In this document: in pieces, positions 10,361 to 18,685 of the stretch
Numbering within the stretch: position 1 is the stretch's first letter
How the letters are laid out: the number at the start of each line of letters is the position of its first letter
Assembly (NCBI RefSeq): GCF_920984665.1
Contig: NZ_CAKLBP010000003.1
Location: 316,960 to 380,959 of the forward strand
Source: Pedobacter sp. Leaf170
GTDB taxonomy: Bacteria > Bacteroidota > Bacteroidia > Sphingobacteriales > Sphingobacteriaceae
Length of the DNA: 64,000 nucleotides
Direction of reading: 5' to 3'
The notes under the pieces: model-generated
What the model saw: only the letters and a program-made list of their open reading frames with translations
What the model was told of the DNA's origin: nothing
The model's database searches: none
Made by a program: the position numbers and the translations under genes

Positions 10361-11542
10361 CTATAAATTAAAATATTTAATGTAAGTATCTAAATCTTTG
10401 TCTCCCCTGCCGGATAAACAAATCACGACATTTTCGCCGCCTTTAAATTCCATTTTTTCCAGGTAAGCCAATGCATGTGCGCTTTCAATCGCCGGAATTA
10501 TGCCTTCTAATTGGGTGAGCAATAAACCCGCATCAAGGCTTTCCTCATCTGTGATAGATACATACTTTCCGCGGCCGGTTTTAAATAAATGTGCATGTTG
10601 CGGACCAATACCAGGGTAATCTAAACCAGCTGAAACCGAATGTGGTTCAACAACCTGTCCATCTTCTGTTTGCATCAAAATACTTCGGCTTCCGTGTAAA
10701 ACACCTTCCTTACCCAAATAAGTTGTTGCAGCAGAAAAACCACTCGATACGCCTTTACCTGCAGCTTCAACCGCAATCAATTTAACATCTTCATCATCCA
10801 TAAAATGATAAAACATGCCCATTGCATTACTGCCACCACCTACGCAAGCCAATACATAATCTGGTTGGTCGTTTCCGGTTTGTTCTATCAACTGTTTTTT
10901 GGTTTCTTCTGAAATGATGGATTGAAAAATAGCAACCATATCGGGGTAAGGGTGCGGACCAACAACTGAACCAATGATGTAATGCGTATCAACCGGGTTA
11001 TTAATCCAGTCACGCATGGCTTCATTTGTAGCATCTTTTAAAGTTTTACTACCAGAACTCGCCGGAACAACCTTTGCACCCAGCATTTTCATGCGGGCAA
11101 CGTTTGGAGCCTGGCGCTCGATATCAACCTCGCCCATATAAATTACACACTCCAGATTACGCAAAGCACAAACGGTAGCTGTAGCCACGCCATGCTGTCC
11201 GGCGCCGGTTTCTGCAATAATTCTCTTTTTACCCAACTTTTCGGCCAGTAAAATCTGACCAATGGTATTGTTAATTTTATGCGCTCCGGTATGATTTAAG
11301 TCTTCTCTTTTCAGGAAGATATTTGCACCATACTTTTCAGATAGCCGATTCGCTAAATACAAAGGCGAAGGGCGACCTACATAATCTTTTAACAGCTGAT
11401 GAAATTCTTTCTGAAAGTCAGCATCATCAATAATCTTCAAATAATTTTGACGCAATTCTTCTACATTTGGATAAAGCATCTCTGGGATGTATGCGCCTCC
11501 AAAATCTCCGTAGTATCCTTTTTCGTTTACTTTGTATTTCAT
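10361..11542 (-). CDS. trpB: Tryptophan synthase beta chain
   Basis: This PLP enzyme condenses indole with serine to make tryptophan. The 393 aa protein has the PLP-lysine motif 'HTGAHKINN', the phosphate-binding '[10 protein letters not shown]' and the conserved opening '[19 protein letters not shown]'. Start ATG at 11542 gives the family-typical N-terminus [12 protein letters not shown]. It lies between trpF and trpA on the same strand and works as an alpha2beta2 complex with TrpA. Confidence 0.97.
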   Translation of the reverse strand: MKYKVNEKGYYGDFGGAYIPEMLYPNVEELRQNYLKIIDDADFQKEFHQLLKDYVGRPSPLYLANRLSEKYGANIFLKREDLNHTGAHKINNTIGQILLAEKLGKKRIIAETGAGQHGVATATVCALRNLECVIYMGEVDIERQAPNVARMKMLGAKVVPASSGSKTLKDATNEAMRDWINNPVDTHYIIGSVVGPHPYPDMVAIFQSIISEETKKQLIEQTGNDQPDYVLACVGGGSNAMGMFYHFMDDEDVKLIAVEAAGKGVSSGFSAATTYLGKEGVLHGSRSILMQTEDGQVVEPHSVSAGLDYPGIGPQHAHLFKTGRGKYVSITDEESLDAGLLLTQLEGIIPAIESAHALAYLEKMEFKGGENVVICLSGRGDKDLDTYIKYFNL

Positions 11543-11757
11543 ATCTTAATCAATATTCCGTCGGCAGAAACCAACGGCAATGAATTCTATTCTATTTATT
11601 GCCCATGATTGAAATCATGAGTTATTTTTCAACTTCAAAATTTGTCATTCCATCTAACGAAGCCTTAACTATCAAAAGAGAAGAGCCCGTTCGGTTAGGA
11701 GAAATACCTAAACTCCTCCCCCTGCCCCCTCCAAAGTGGGGTAGCATAACGCAGAAA

Positions 11758-12393
11758 CTAATTTTCGAGCTTTGCGACAAAAGCCTCAATCCTGCCTGCA
11801 TCCTTAAAACCCGGTTCAGTTTCAAACCTGCTGTTAATATCTAAAGCATATAATCTTGAATCGTCTATTTCAACTATTTCCGAAACGTGTTCCATATCAA
11901 TACCACCACTTAAAAAATAAGGCTTATCTAATTTATAGTTAGCCAATATCTTCCAGTCGAAGGTTTTTCCTGAACCACCATGCACTTTTGTTTTAGTATC
12001 GAACAGAAAATAATCAACCTGATCTACATAAGTATTTAATGTATTAAAATCAAAATCCTCATAAATGCCAAAGGCTTTTATAATTTCTAAACCGTTAAAA
12101 CTGTCTTTTAGTTCTTGGCAATATTCAGGAGTTTCGGCTCCATGCAATTGAACAGCTTTTAACTTATGCAATTTTACCTTTTGCTTAACCGTTTCTAAAT
12201 CTTCATTTACAAATACGCCAACCGTTTTAATTTCTGATGGAATATATTTTATCAGTTCTGCCGAAACATCGTTTATAAAACGTGGCGACTTATCGTAAAA
12301 TATAAACCCCAAATAATCTGGTTGCAAAGCCGCAACCGCAGCAATGTTCGCCGCGAACTTCATTCCGCAAACCTTAAGTTTCAAACCACTCAT
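11758..12393 (-). CDS. trpF: Phosphoribosylanthranilate isomerase
   Basis: Isomerises phosphoribosylanthranilate to CdRP in tryptophan synthesis. It is a 211 aa TIM barrel with the catalytic Cys in 'KVCGMK' near the N-terminus and the catalytic Asp in 'YFLFDTKTKVHGGSGKTFDW'. Its ATG overlaps the trpD stop (TAATG, 1 nt), indicating translational coupling. The next enzyme, TrpC, is not encoded in this operon. Confidence 0.96.
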   Translation of the reverse strand: MSGLKLKVCGMKFAANIAAVAALQPDYLGFIFYDKSPRFINDVSAELIKYIPSEIKTVGVFVNEDLETVKQKVKLHKLKAVQLHGAETPEYCQELKDSFNGLEIIKAFGIYEDFDFNTLNTYVDQVDYFLFDTKTKVHGGSGKTFDWKILANYKLDKPYFLSGGIDMEHVSEIVEIDDSRLYALDINSRFETEPGFKDAGRIEAFVAKLEN

Positions 12394-13379
12394 TAGGCTA
12401 CAAGTTTTTTAAAGCTTTCTAAAGCCTTTTTACTAACTAAAGATTCTTCAGCTTCATAAAAACAATCGGCAAATGAGGCTGCTGGTTTTATGGTTTTAAT
12501 CGCCAATGCCGAGTTACAAAGCACAACATTGTTTTGCACGTCTGTAGCGCCACCATTAAGTACATCCATAAATATTTTTGCCGACGATTCTACGGTATCA
12601 CCACCTTTTATATCACTTGTAGAAACCTTTTCAAAACCCATATCGCCCAAGGTTAAAATGCTTTCTCCTTTATTATTGAATGTTTTCACATCACAGGTTA
12701 AGGAGATTTCATCATAACCTTCAAGCGCATGCACAATGGTATAACTTTTTGTTGTATCCTGGTATAAATAGTTGTATAAACGAGCCAATTCTAAACTAAA
12801 AACACCAACCATCTGGTATTTAGGTTGCGATGGATTAACCATAGGGCCTAACATATTAAAAAAGGTTTTTATACCTAAATCTTTACGAATTGGTGCTACA
12901 ATTTTCATTGCCGGATTAAACAATGGCGCATGCAAAAAGCAAATTCCTGCATCATCCAGATTACGTTTTAAAATACTTTGGTCGTTTGTAAAAGTATAAC
13001 CTAAATATTCCATAACATTTGATGAACCACAACCCGAAGAAACGCCGTAGTTACCATGTTTAGCCACTTTATGACCCGCGCCGGCAACCACAAAAGAAGA
13101 TAGCGTAGAAATATTAAAAGTATCTTTTCCATCACCTCCGGTTCCGCAAAGGTCGATTAATTCGAAATCAGAAAAGTCTGTTTTTATCCCTAAATCAAGC
13201 ATAGCATCGCGAAAACCCTGCAACTCATCAACCGTAATATTACGCATTGCATAAGCCGTAATAAATGCAGCAATTTGCGATGAATTGAATTCGCCTTGCG
13301 TAATGGAAATCAGGATATTCTTTGCCTCTTCCCTGCTAAAGCTCTTATTTTCAAATAAATGATTTAATATTTTTTTCAT
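12393..13379 (-). CDS. trpD: Anthranilate phosphoribosyltransferase
   Basis: Transfers phosphoribose from PRPP to anthranilate. The glycine-rich PRPP loop 'CGTGGDGKDTFNIST' is intact, as is 'KHGNYGVSSGCGSS'. The open frame starts at 13403, but the first eight codons come from repeat sequence; ATG at 13379 (MKKILNHLFENKSF) matches the family start and gives 328 aa. It is the first enzyme gene after the trp attenuator. Confidence 0.95.
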   Translation of the reverse strand: MKKILNHLFENKSFSREEAKNILISITQGEFNSSQIAAFITAYAMRNITVDELQGFRDAMLDLGIKTDFSDFELIDLCGTGGDGKDTFNISTLSSFVVAGAGHKVAKHGNYGVSSGCGSSNVMEYLGYTFTNDQSILKRNLDDAGICFLHAPLFNPAMKIVAPIRKDLGIKTFFNMLGPMVNPSQPKYQMVGVFSLELARLYNYLYQDTTKSYTIVHALEGYDEISLTCDVKTFNNKGESILTLGDMGFEKVSTSDIKGGDTVESSAKIFMDVLNGGATDVQNNVVLCNSALAIKTIKPAASFADCFYEAEESLVSKKALESFKKLVA

Positions 13380-13397
13380 GTTGATGTTTTCCTTTTC

Positions 13398-13457
13398 CGT
13401 CATTCTGAACTTGTTCAGAATCTATTCTGACAGATGCTGAAATGAATCAGCATGACG
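13398..13457. repeat. Palindromic repeat between trp terminator and trpD
   Basis: CGTCATTCTGAACTTGTTC at the left and GAATCAGCATGACG at the right form an imperfect palindrome with an internal CAGATGCTGAAATGAATCAGC stem. It belongs to the GTCAT-ended repeat superfamily of this genome. It lies between the attenuator terminator and the trpD start, so it is transcribed as part of the trpD 5' leader. Confidence 0.7.
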
Positions 13458-13470
13458 ATAGCCCATAAAA

Positions 13471-13497
13471 AAAGGATTGCTTTTTGGGCAATCCTTT
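13471..13497 (-). terminator. trp attenuator: intrinsic terminator
   Basis: On the minus strand the stem AAAGGATTGC / GCAATCCTTT (10 bp, 7-nt loop) is followed directly by a run of T. It lies 46 nt after the leader-peptide stop and about 90 nt before the trpD start, the position of a transcription attenuator. A candidate antiterminator pairs TTAGGCAA (13539-13546, overlapping the leader stop codon) with TTGCCCAA (13484-13491), which includes part of the terminator's 5' arm. Confidence 0.85.
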
Positions 13498-13542
13498 TCA
13501 TCGTTTATAAAATATTTTAAAATATATAACAACAGAATTTGC

Positions 13543-13596
13543 CTAACAAATATCGTTATGCCACCACCAATTGTTATTTAAGTTTTTAATTATCAT
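13543..13596 (-). CDS. trpL: trp operon leader peptide
   Basis: A 17-codon frame encodes MIIKNLNNNWWWHNDIC, with three consecutive TGG codons (13561-13569) and a TAG stop. Three Trp in a row is the hallmark of a trp attenuation leader. If the ribosome stalls at the Trp codons, the TTAGGCAA segment stays free to form the antiterminator. If it reaches the stop codon, that segment is covered and the terminator at 13471-13497 forms. Too short for automated gene finding. Confidence 0.88.
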   Translation of the reverse strand: MIIKNLNNNWWWHNDIC

Positions 13597-13607
13597 GTTT
13601 GTAAAAA

Positions 13608-13638
13608 CAAATATTGATATAATTTTTATAAATCCAAA
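13608..13638 (-). promoter_or_regulatory. Candidate trp operon promoter
   Basis: Minus strand: TTTG at 13635-13638, 19 nt, then AATATTTG at 13608-13615, close to the Bacteroidota TTTG-N19-TAnnTTTG consensus (one mismatch). Transcription would start about 5-8 nt before the trpL ATG, giving a nearly leaderless trpL. The divergent channel gene could use TTTG 13598-13601 and TAATTTTT 13620-13627 on the plus strand. Confidence 0.55.
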
Positions 13639-13653
13639 ATCTTTCTAAAATAT

Positions 13654-14601
13654 ATGGCCTTTTTCAAAAGAAAAGTTCAGTTTAATGACGATTTAGGTTT
13701 CGGCTCTGTTCCCGTTATCAAAAATCAACGCGTTTTAAATACAGACGGTTCTCCAAATATTGAACGTACAGGCTTGCCCTGGTTTAAATTTGATGATACT
13801 TACACCCGCCTGGTTACCATGAGTTGGACCAGATTTTTCATAGTGATTTTAACCGCCTATCTTATTGTTAACACGATTTTTGCCATTGCTTACAATTTAA
13901 TAGGCATTGAAAATTTAAATGGCGCAAAAGGCAAAACCCTGCGAGACCAGTTTTTTGATGCTTTCTTTTTCTCTGCTCAAACCATTTCTACCGTTGGTTA
14001 CGGACATATATCGCCGCAAGGTTTTATAACAAGTGTTTTAGCTGCTTTTGAAAGTATGTTGGGCTTACTTGCCTTTGCATTGGCTACAGGCTTACTTTAT
14101 GGTCGTTTCAGCAGACCAACATCAAAAGTATCATTTAGCAAAAAGATGGTTGTTGCGCCTTATCAAAACCATACCGGTTTAATGTGCCGTTTGGTAAATC
14201 TTAGAAAAAATTCTTTAATTGATGTTGAAGCGCAGATGTACATGACCTTTAACGAAACGGTTGATGGTAAATTAAAACGCAGTTTTTATCCGCTTGAATT
14301 GGAGCGAAGTAAAATAAGCATGCTCTCTTTAAACTGGACATTGGTTCATCCGATTAATGAAGATAGCCCCATTTTTGAGAAAAGCCTTGCAGAGCTAAGC
14401 AATGCCGAGGTAGAAATTTTTGTAGTTTTAAAAGCGTTTGATGATACTTTTGCCCAAACCATTCATAGCCGTACAAGCTATCAGGATGAAGATATTGAGT
14501 GGAATGCGAAGTTTAAAATTATGCATTACCATAACGAAGACGGCAAAATGGTTATGGATTATAGCTTATTTGATAAAACAGAACAGCTGCTCGTTAATTA
14601 G
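13654..14601 (+). CDS. Inward rectifier potassium channel (KirBac family)
   Basis: A 315 aa tetrameric K+ channel subunit: TM1 about residues 60-82, pore helix and selectivity filter TVGYGH at 113-118, TM2 about 125-147. A cytoplasmic immunoglobulin-like Kir domain follows, with 'GRFSRPTSKVSFS' at its start as in other KirBac proteins. It is transcribed divergently from the trp operon and has no obvious functional partner. Confidence 0.93.
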   Translation: MAFFKRKVQFNDDLGFGSVPVIKNQRVLNTDGSPNIERTGLPWFKFDDTYTRLVTMSWTRFFIVILTAYLIVNTIFAIAYNLIGIENLNGAKGKTLRDQFFDAFFFSAQTISTVGYGHISPQGFITSVLAAFESMLGLLAFALATGLLYGRFSRPTSKVSFSKKMVVAPYQNHTGLMCRLVNLRKNSLIDVEAQMYMTFNETVDGKLKRSFYPLELERSKISMLSLNWTLVHPINEDSPIFEKSLAELSNAEVEIFVVLKAFDDTFAQTIHSRTSYQDEDIEWNAKFKIMHYHNEDGKMVMDYSLFDKTEQLLVN

Positions 14602-14638
14602 TTTTTCAAAAGAAAATTTGATTGAAAAAGGTCAGATG

Positions 14639-14896
14639 TTAATAATGATATTTTAGCTGTACAATGATGATTCTATCACCCAAAACTTGATAAACTATAC
14701 GATGTTCATCGTTAATTCGACGAGACCAAAAACCTGCCCAATTGTGCTTTAATGCCTCAGGTTTACCAATTCCAGTGAAAGGCGTTTCTATTATCGATTG
14801 AATTAATTCAGTAATCTTTTATTGAATCTGTTTATTACCTGATTTTTTCCATTCCTCAAGTTGCTTTTGTGCATCAAGAGTAAATTCTATTTCCAT
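14639..14896 (-). pseudogene. Txe/YoeB family toxin with in-frame stop
   Basis: The frame starts MEIEFTLDAQKQLEEWKKS, is interrupted by TAA at codon 26 (14819-14821) and then continues KITELIQSIIETPFTGIGKP ... WSRRINDEHRIVYQV ... KYHY to a TAA at 14639. The conserved YoeB/Txe features (E-H-R-[IL]-V-Y and C-terminal Y-H-Y) all lie after the stop. A single AAA to TAA change would explain it. The start overlaps the upstream antitoxin stop by 10 bp, the usual arrangement. The toxin is therefore probably inactive unless the stop is read through or is a sequencing error. Confidence 0.85.
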
Positions 14897-15102
14897 AAAT
14901 CTGTAATGGCGATCTTAACTGTATCGCCATTTTCAGCTTGTTTTATACTTTTATTTAATGCTTTTTTATTGGCTAAAGATTTGCTCAAGTAAGTGGTTTC
15001 ATCATCATTCCCTTTCTCAAAAGCGATATCCAAAGCTTTAAGAATAGCCTTAACAGCAAATAATTGCTTTCTATCTTTCGGTTGTACGATTAATGTTTCC
15101 AT
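14887..15102 (-). CDS. Antitoxin of a YoeB/Txe-type toxin-antitoxin pair
   Basis: A 71 aa protein (METLIVQPKDRKQLFAVKA ... DTVKIAITDLWK) of the small antitoxin type (DUF2683-like) that precedes Txe/YoeB toxins in Bacteroidota. It would bind and neutralise the RNase toxin and repress its own promoter. The gene is intact, while the overlapping downstream toxin frame carries a nonsense codon. The family name is from memory of similar proteins; the pairing is clear from gene order. Confidence 0.7.
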   Translation of the reverse strand: METLIVQPKDRKQLFAVKAILKALDIAFEKGNDDETTYLSKSLANKKALNKSIKQAENGDTVKIAITDLWK

Positions 15103-15144
15103 AAAACAAATTTACAATAATTAAAATTAAACAATATAACGAAC

Positions 15145-15990
15145 TTATTTATCTGACGAAACATTTAACATAAAACCTACAATCTCTTGATACAGATCAT
15201 TTCCACCAAATATCATCTGACTAATCATCGGTACATGACTTTTACCTTTTATTTCTTTCATCTCTGCAGGAACATTGTTTGCTTTTAATATTTCGTACAA
15301 ACGCGGTGTTTGTAATTTTATCGCCGGATAGGTTTTAGCACCGTAAAAAAGTAAGTGTGGATTGTGAATATTTTTGGTGTAATTTAATGGCGATGCCGAT
15401 TTCCAAACCGATTGTTTATCGGTAAAAGTTCTTAAAAAATCATAGTAATAATGGTCTTTTTCTGCTGATATTAAGTATTCAAAAATATCCAGACCAAAAG
15501 GGTCATTTAATATCATGCCTTTAATTGGATTTTTAATCCCAACCTGCTGAAAATATTTTGGATCAGCATTAATTAACTCGCCTAAATGCGCACCGGCAGA
15601 ATGCCCCATCACATAAATTTTATCGCCACTGGCTTGATAGTCCGCAATATTTTTTTGTACCCATTTTACGGCCAAAGCACAATCGCCAGCCATTTTTTCG
15701 TATTGCGCTGCTGGCGCTAATGGATAATTTATAATTACGGTAACAATGCCTTTTCTTGCAAAATTTCTGCCTAGCCACCAATACGTTTCCTTTTTGCCAC
15801 TACTCCATGAACCGCCATGTATAAAAACTAAAACAGGCTTATTTTTCACATCGTCATTTTTGTAGAAGATGTTAAGTGTATTACTTTCGTCAGAGTTATT
15901 AGCATAGCTAATGTTTTTTACTGTTTTTACCTGAGCGGATGATATTAGGGTTTGAAATAAGAGCATTATAAATAACAATTTCTTGAGCAT
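15145..15990 (-). CDS. Secreted alpha/beta hydrolase (esterase/lipase-like)
   Basis: A 281 aa hydrolase of the hormone-sensitive-lipase/BD-FAE type. An N-terminal signal peptide (about residues 1-19, ending ISSAQ) places it in the periplasm. The oxyanion motif is HGGSW, the nucleophile elbow is GHSAGAH, and the catalytic His is probably in 'KGKSHVPMI'. It may remove acyl groups from plant carbohydrates, but this is only suggested by its position beside rhamnose genes. A terminator separates it from the rha operon. Confidence 0.82.
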   Translation of the reverse strand: MLKKLLFIMLLFQTLISSAQVKTVKNISYANNSDESNTLNIFYKNDDVKNKPVLVFIHGGSWSSGKKETYWWLGRNFARKGIVTVIINYPLAPAAQYEKMAGDCALAVKWVQKNIADYQASGDKIYVMGHSAGAHLGELINADPKYFQQVGIKNPIKGMILNDPFGLDIFEYLISAEKDHYYYDFLRTFTDKQSVWKSASPLNYTKNIHNPHLLFYGAKTYPAIKLQTPRLYEILKANNVPAEMKEIKGKSHVPMISQMIFGGNDLYQEIVGFMLNVSSDK

Positions 15991-16072
15991 ATTGAAGCTT
16001 TTCCTTTTTTGAACAGTAAATTAACGAAATTGTTGGTCAATCAGATTTTCTTTACGTTTTAGGGATAAAAAA

Positions 16073-16102
16073 AGATGCCTGCTCTTTTACAAACAGGCAT
16101 CT
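16073..16102 (-). terminator. Intrinsic terminator after the rhamnose operon
   Basis: AGATGCCTG / CAGGCATCT form a 9-bp stem with a 12-nt loop. On the minus strand the stem is followed by a run of seven T. It lies 25 bp past the lldD-like stop and ends the minus-strand rha operon before the esterase gene. Confidence 0.85.
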
Positions 16103-16126
16103 CAAAAAATGTTATGATTTAAATAA

Positions 16127-17272
16127 CTATGATAAATGTTGAGGCAAATCTTCAACACGCTCGCAGCCCAGCTGGTCCATCACTTGTTTCAGTTGCGTTT
16201 TCAGCATACCTATTGTGTGGTTTCCACCTTCACTACCTAAAGCGCCAACACCATACATAAAACTTCTACCTAGAAACGTAAAATCTGCACCGGCAGCAAT
16301 ACTTCTGGCAATATCCGGACCAGAGCGAACTCCACTATCCATCATTACTGTTAACTTATCTTTAAATTTTGGTGCAATTTGTATTAAAGGCTTAATAGCA
16401 GATTGCCCGGCGTCCAATTGTCTGCCACCATGGTTTGAAACAATAATTCCATCAAGCCCTAAATTTACGGCCATTTGTGCATCTTCATCGGTTGCAACAC
16501 CCTTTAAAACTAATTTACCCTTCCATTTATCTCTAATGGATGAAATTCTGTCGGTATTTAATCGACCAGAAAAGGTACGATTCATATATAAACCAAGCTG
16601 CTTCATATTTAAACCTTTCGGCATATAAGGTTTCATGGTTTCAAAAGCCGGCTGACCATGGAATAGTGTTCTTAATGCCCATTCTGGCCTGCCCATTATT
16701 TGAAGCATATTTCTTACCGACATTTTTGGCGGCATTGCCAATCCATTGCGAATATCTCTTGGTCTGAAACCAAAACTCGGTACATCACAAAGAATAACCA
16801 GAACTTTGCAACCAGAAGCTTCTGCCCTGTTTATAATATCGTCTTTAATTAATTCTTCTGCCGGATGATAGAGTTGATACCATGCATTTCCTTCGGTGAT
16901 TTCTAAAATTCTTTCTATTGATGACGTACTTACCGTACTCAGAATAAAAGGAACATTATGCTCAAAAGCTGCTTTAGCTAATATTTCGGGTGCATTTGGC
17001 CAAATTAATCCTTGTAAGCCTACAGGTGCGATGCCAAAAGGTGCATCATAAGTATGCCCGAATAAATTTGTTTTTAATGATGCTTCCTTAAAATCTCTGA
17101 TGTAAAAAGGCAAAAGTTCTAAAGCTCTGATGTCATCAGTATTACGAAAAAGGTTTACATCTTCGTTACAGCCTCCATCAAGATATTCAAAAGCAAACCT
17201 TGGGATTTTAGATTTTGCTTTGTTTCTTAAATCATCAATAGATGGATAATCTGCATTATATTTCCAGCTCAT
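16127..17272 (-). CDS. lldD: FMN-dependent alpha-hydroxy acid dehydrogenase (L-lactate dehydrogenase type)
   Basis: Oxidises a 2-hydroxy acid, probably L-lactate, to the keto acid using FMN. It is a 381 aa TIM barrel with the active-site His/Arg segment 'IVSNHGGRQLD', the FMN phosphate site 'DSGVRSGPDIARSIAAGA', and 'WYQLYHP'. It is the last gene of the rhamnose operon, 14 bp after the kinase. L-rhamnose breakdown yields L-lactaldehyde, then L-lactate, so this enzyme would complete the route to pyruvate. Substrate is inferred from context. Confidence 0.85.
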   Translation of the reverse strand: MSWKYNADYPSIDDLRNKAKSKIPRFAFEYLDGGCNEDVNLFRNTDDIRALELLPFYIRDFKEASLKTNLFGHTYDAPFGIAPVGLQGLIWPNAPEILAKAAFEHNVPFILSTVSTSSIERILEITEGNAWYQLYHPAEELIKDDIINRAEASGCKVLVILCDVPSFGFRPRDIRNGLAMPPKMSVRNMLQIMGRPEWALRTLFHGQPAFETMKPYMPKGLNMKQLGLYMNRTFSGRLNTDRISSIRDKWKGKLVLKGVATDEDAQMAVNLGLDGIIVSNHGGRQLDAGQSAIKPLIQIAPKFKDKLTVMMDSGVRSGPDIARSIAAGADFTFLGRSFMYGVGALGSEGGNHTIGMLKTQLKQVMDQLGCERVEDLPQHLS

Positions 17273-17285
17273 TTGTATTTATATT

Positions 17286-18671
17286 TTAGAATTGCATGCT
17301 GCGTTGTATGGCAGAATAATATTTTAATTGAATGATATCACTTGGTGGCGGATTTGAATTCCAGGAATCGTGAATGGCCAATGCTGTACCAATGGCAGTT
17401 GCCTGAGATACAGATGAAGCATAAACTTCAATATCTGGAATAGAAGTTGCAAGCAAGTGCATGTAAATGGCATTTTTACCGAAACCGCCATCAACAAAAA
17501 TTCTTTTTACGCCTGAGTTTAGTACAAGTTTTAAAGAATAAAGCTGTTGTTTAACCAGGTCGAATATTAATTGATGATAAGCTTCTTCGGCCGTTTGGAA
17601 AAGATTTAAATCACGTTCAGCAAAAGCTGACTTTTCAGAAAACGCTGTTTGAGGTATTTGATTTTCAGGAACCTTATTTGCCAGTTTTAAAATCATACCC
17701 GGATTAAATTGTAGGTGCTTAAATAAATAAGCGGCTCGGTCGAAATGTTCGGCAATTCTTTTCAGTTGTACTTCATGTTCGTAACCGGCAAAAATACGCG
17801 AAGCCTTTACTGCCTTGCCTTTAAAATGCATGTAACAAAGGCAATCCTGTTTCAATTCCTCTTCTGTTAAAACTTCCTGATTAAATGGATTTAAACTAAT
17901 GCACCAGGTTCCGGTAGAAAGTAGAATAAAGGGCACCGAAAAATTTGCCAGATATGGAATTAAGGCTGCCGAACTATCGTGCAAACCAACACCAACCTTA
18001 ACATCAAGACTTTCAAATTTGGCATCAAGAACAGCATCCGCAGGTGTAAAAGCACCAAATTTTTCTTCTAAACCTTCATCAAAAACCCATTGGTGGTATT
18101 CATTTTTAGCAAAATCCCACAGATGGGTATGGCAACCAATACTGGTAATATCTGCAACTGCTTGTTTTGAGATTAAATAACTTAAATACTGAGGTAAATG
18201 AAGCGCATACTTTATTTTAGCAAATACCTCTGGTTTTTCCTTTTTCAGGCGATACAATTGCAATCCCGAATTTAAACTTCCTAAAATCGGGGAAGCGGTT
18301 TCTAATGAAATTTTTGCATCACCGCCATATTTGGCATAAAACTCTTGTTTTAAAGTTTCAGGATATTCTTTTAAATAATTGTAAAGTGGAGTTAAAGGCT
18401 CTCCATTTTCATCCAGGTAAACAAAACTTGCTCCATAAGATGAAAAGTTAATCGCTTTAATATCGTATTCCTTTAATTGCATAACCTGATTAAGCGAATC
18501 AAATACCGACGAACGCAGACTTTCAAGATTTTCACAAACCTCGCCATCTTCATCTTTTGTTTCTACAAAACGAGCCGATCGCTCATAAACGATGTTGTAA
18601 TTTTCATCGATTAGAAACAATTTTTTATTGGTTTTTCCTACATCAAATATGGCTGCAACAGTTTTTGGCAT
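17286..18671 (-). CDS. rhaB: FGGY carbohydrate kinase, probable L-rhamnulose kinase
   Basis: Phosphorylates L-rhamnulose at C1 in the inferred pathway. It is a 461 aa FGGY kinase: the N-terminal ATPase fold has 'AAIFDVGKTNKKLFLID', and the C-terminal fold has 'ILLSTGTWCISLNPF' and 'RIFVDGGFGKNAIYMHLLA'. Its N-terminal 'DVGKTN' resembles the short rhamnulokinase/fuculokinase branch. It lies 15 bp after the isomerase gene. Fuculokinase activity is an alternative that sequence alone cannot exclude. Confidence 0.82.
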   Translation of the reverse strand: MPKTVAAIFDVGKTNKKLFLIDENYNIVYERSARFVETKDEDGEVCENLESLRSSVFDSLNQVMQLKEYDIKAINFSSYGASFVYLDENGEPLTPLYNYLKEYPETLKQEFYAKYGGDAKISLETASPILGSLNSGLQLYRLKKEKPEVFAKIKYALHLPQYLSYLISKQAVADITSIGCHTHLWDFAKNEYHQWVFDEGLEEKFGAFTPADAVLDAKFESLDVKVGVGLHDSSAALIPYLANFSVPFILLSTGTWCISLNPFNQEVLTEEELKQDCLCYMHFKGKAVKASRIFAGYEHEVQLKRIAEHFDRAAYLFKHLQFNPGMILKLANKVPENQIPQTAFSEKSAFAERDLNLFQTAEEAYHQLIFDLVKQQLYSLKLVLNSGVKRIFVDGGFGKNAIYMHLLATSIPDIEVYASSVSQATAIGTALAIHDSWNSNPPPSDIIQLKYYSAIQRSMQF

Positions 18672-18685
18672 TTTTTATTCTCCTC

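Noticed and set aside
13471..13497. Terminator of a gene upstream of trpD on the minus strand
   Set aside because: No minus-strand gene other than the trpL leader lies upstream; the divergent K+ channel gene is on the plus strand, so the hairpin is best read as the attenuator.
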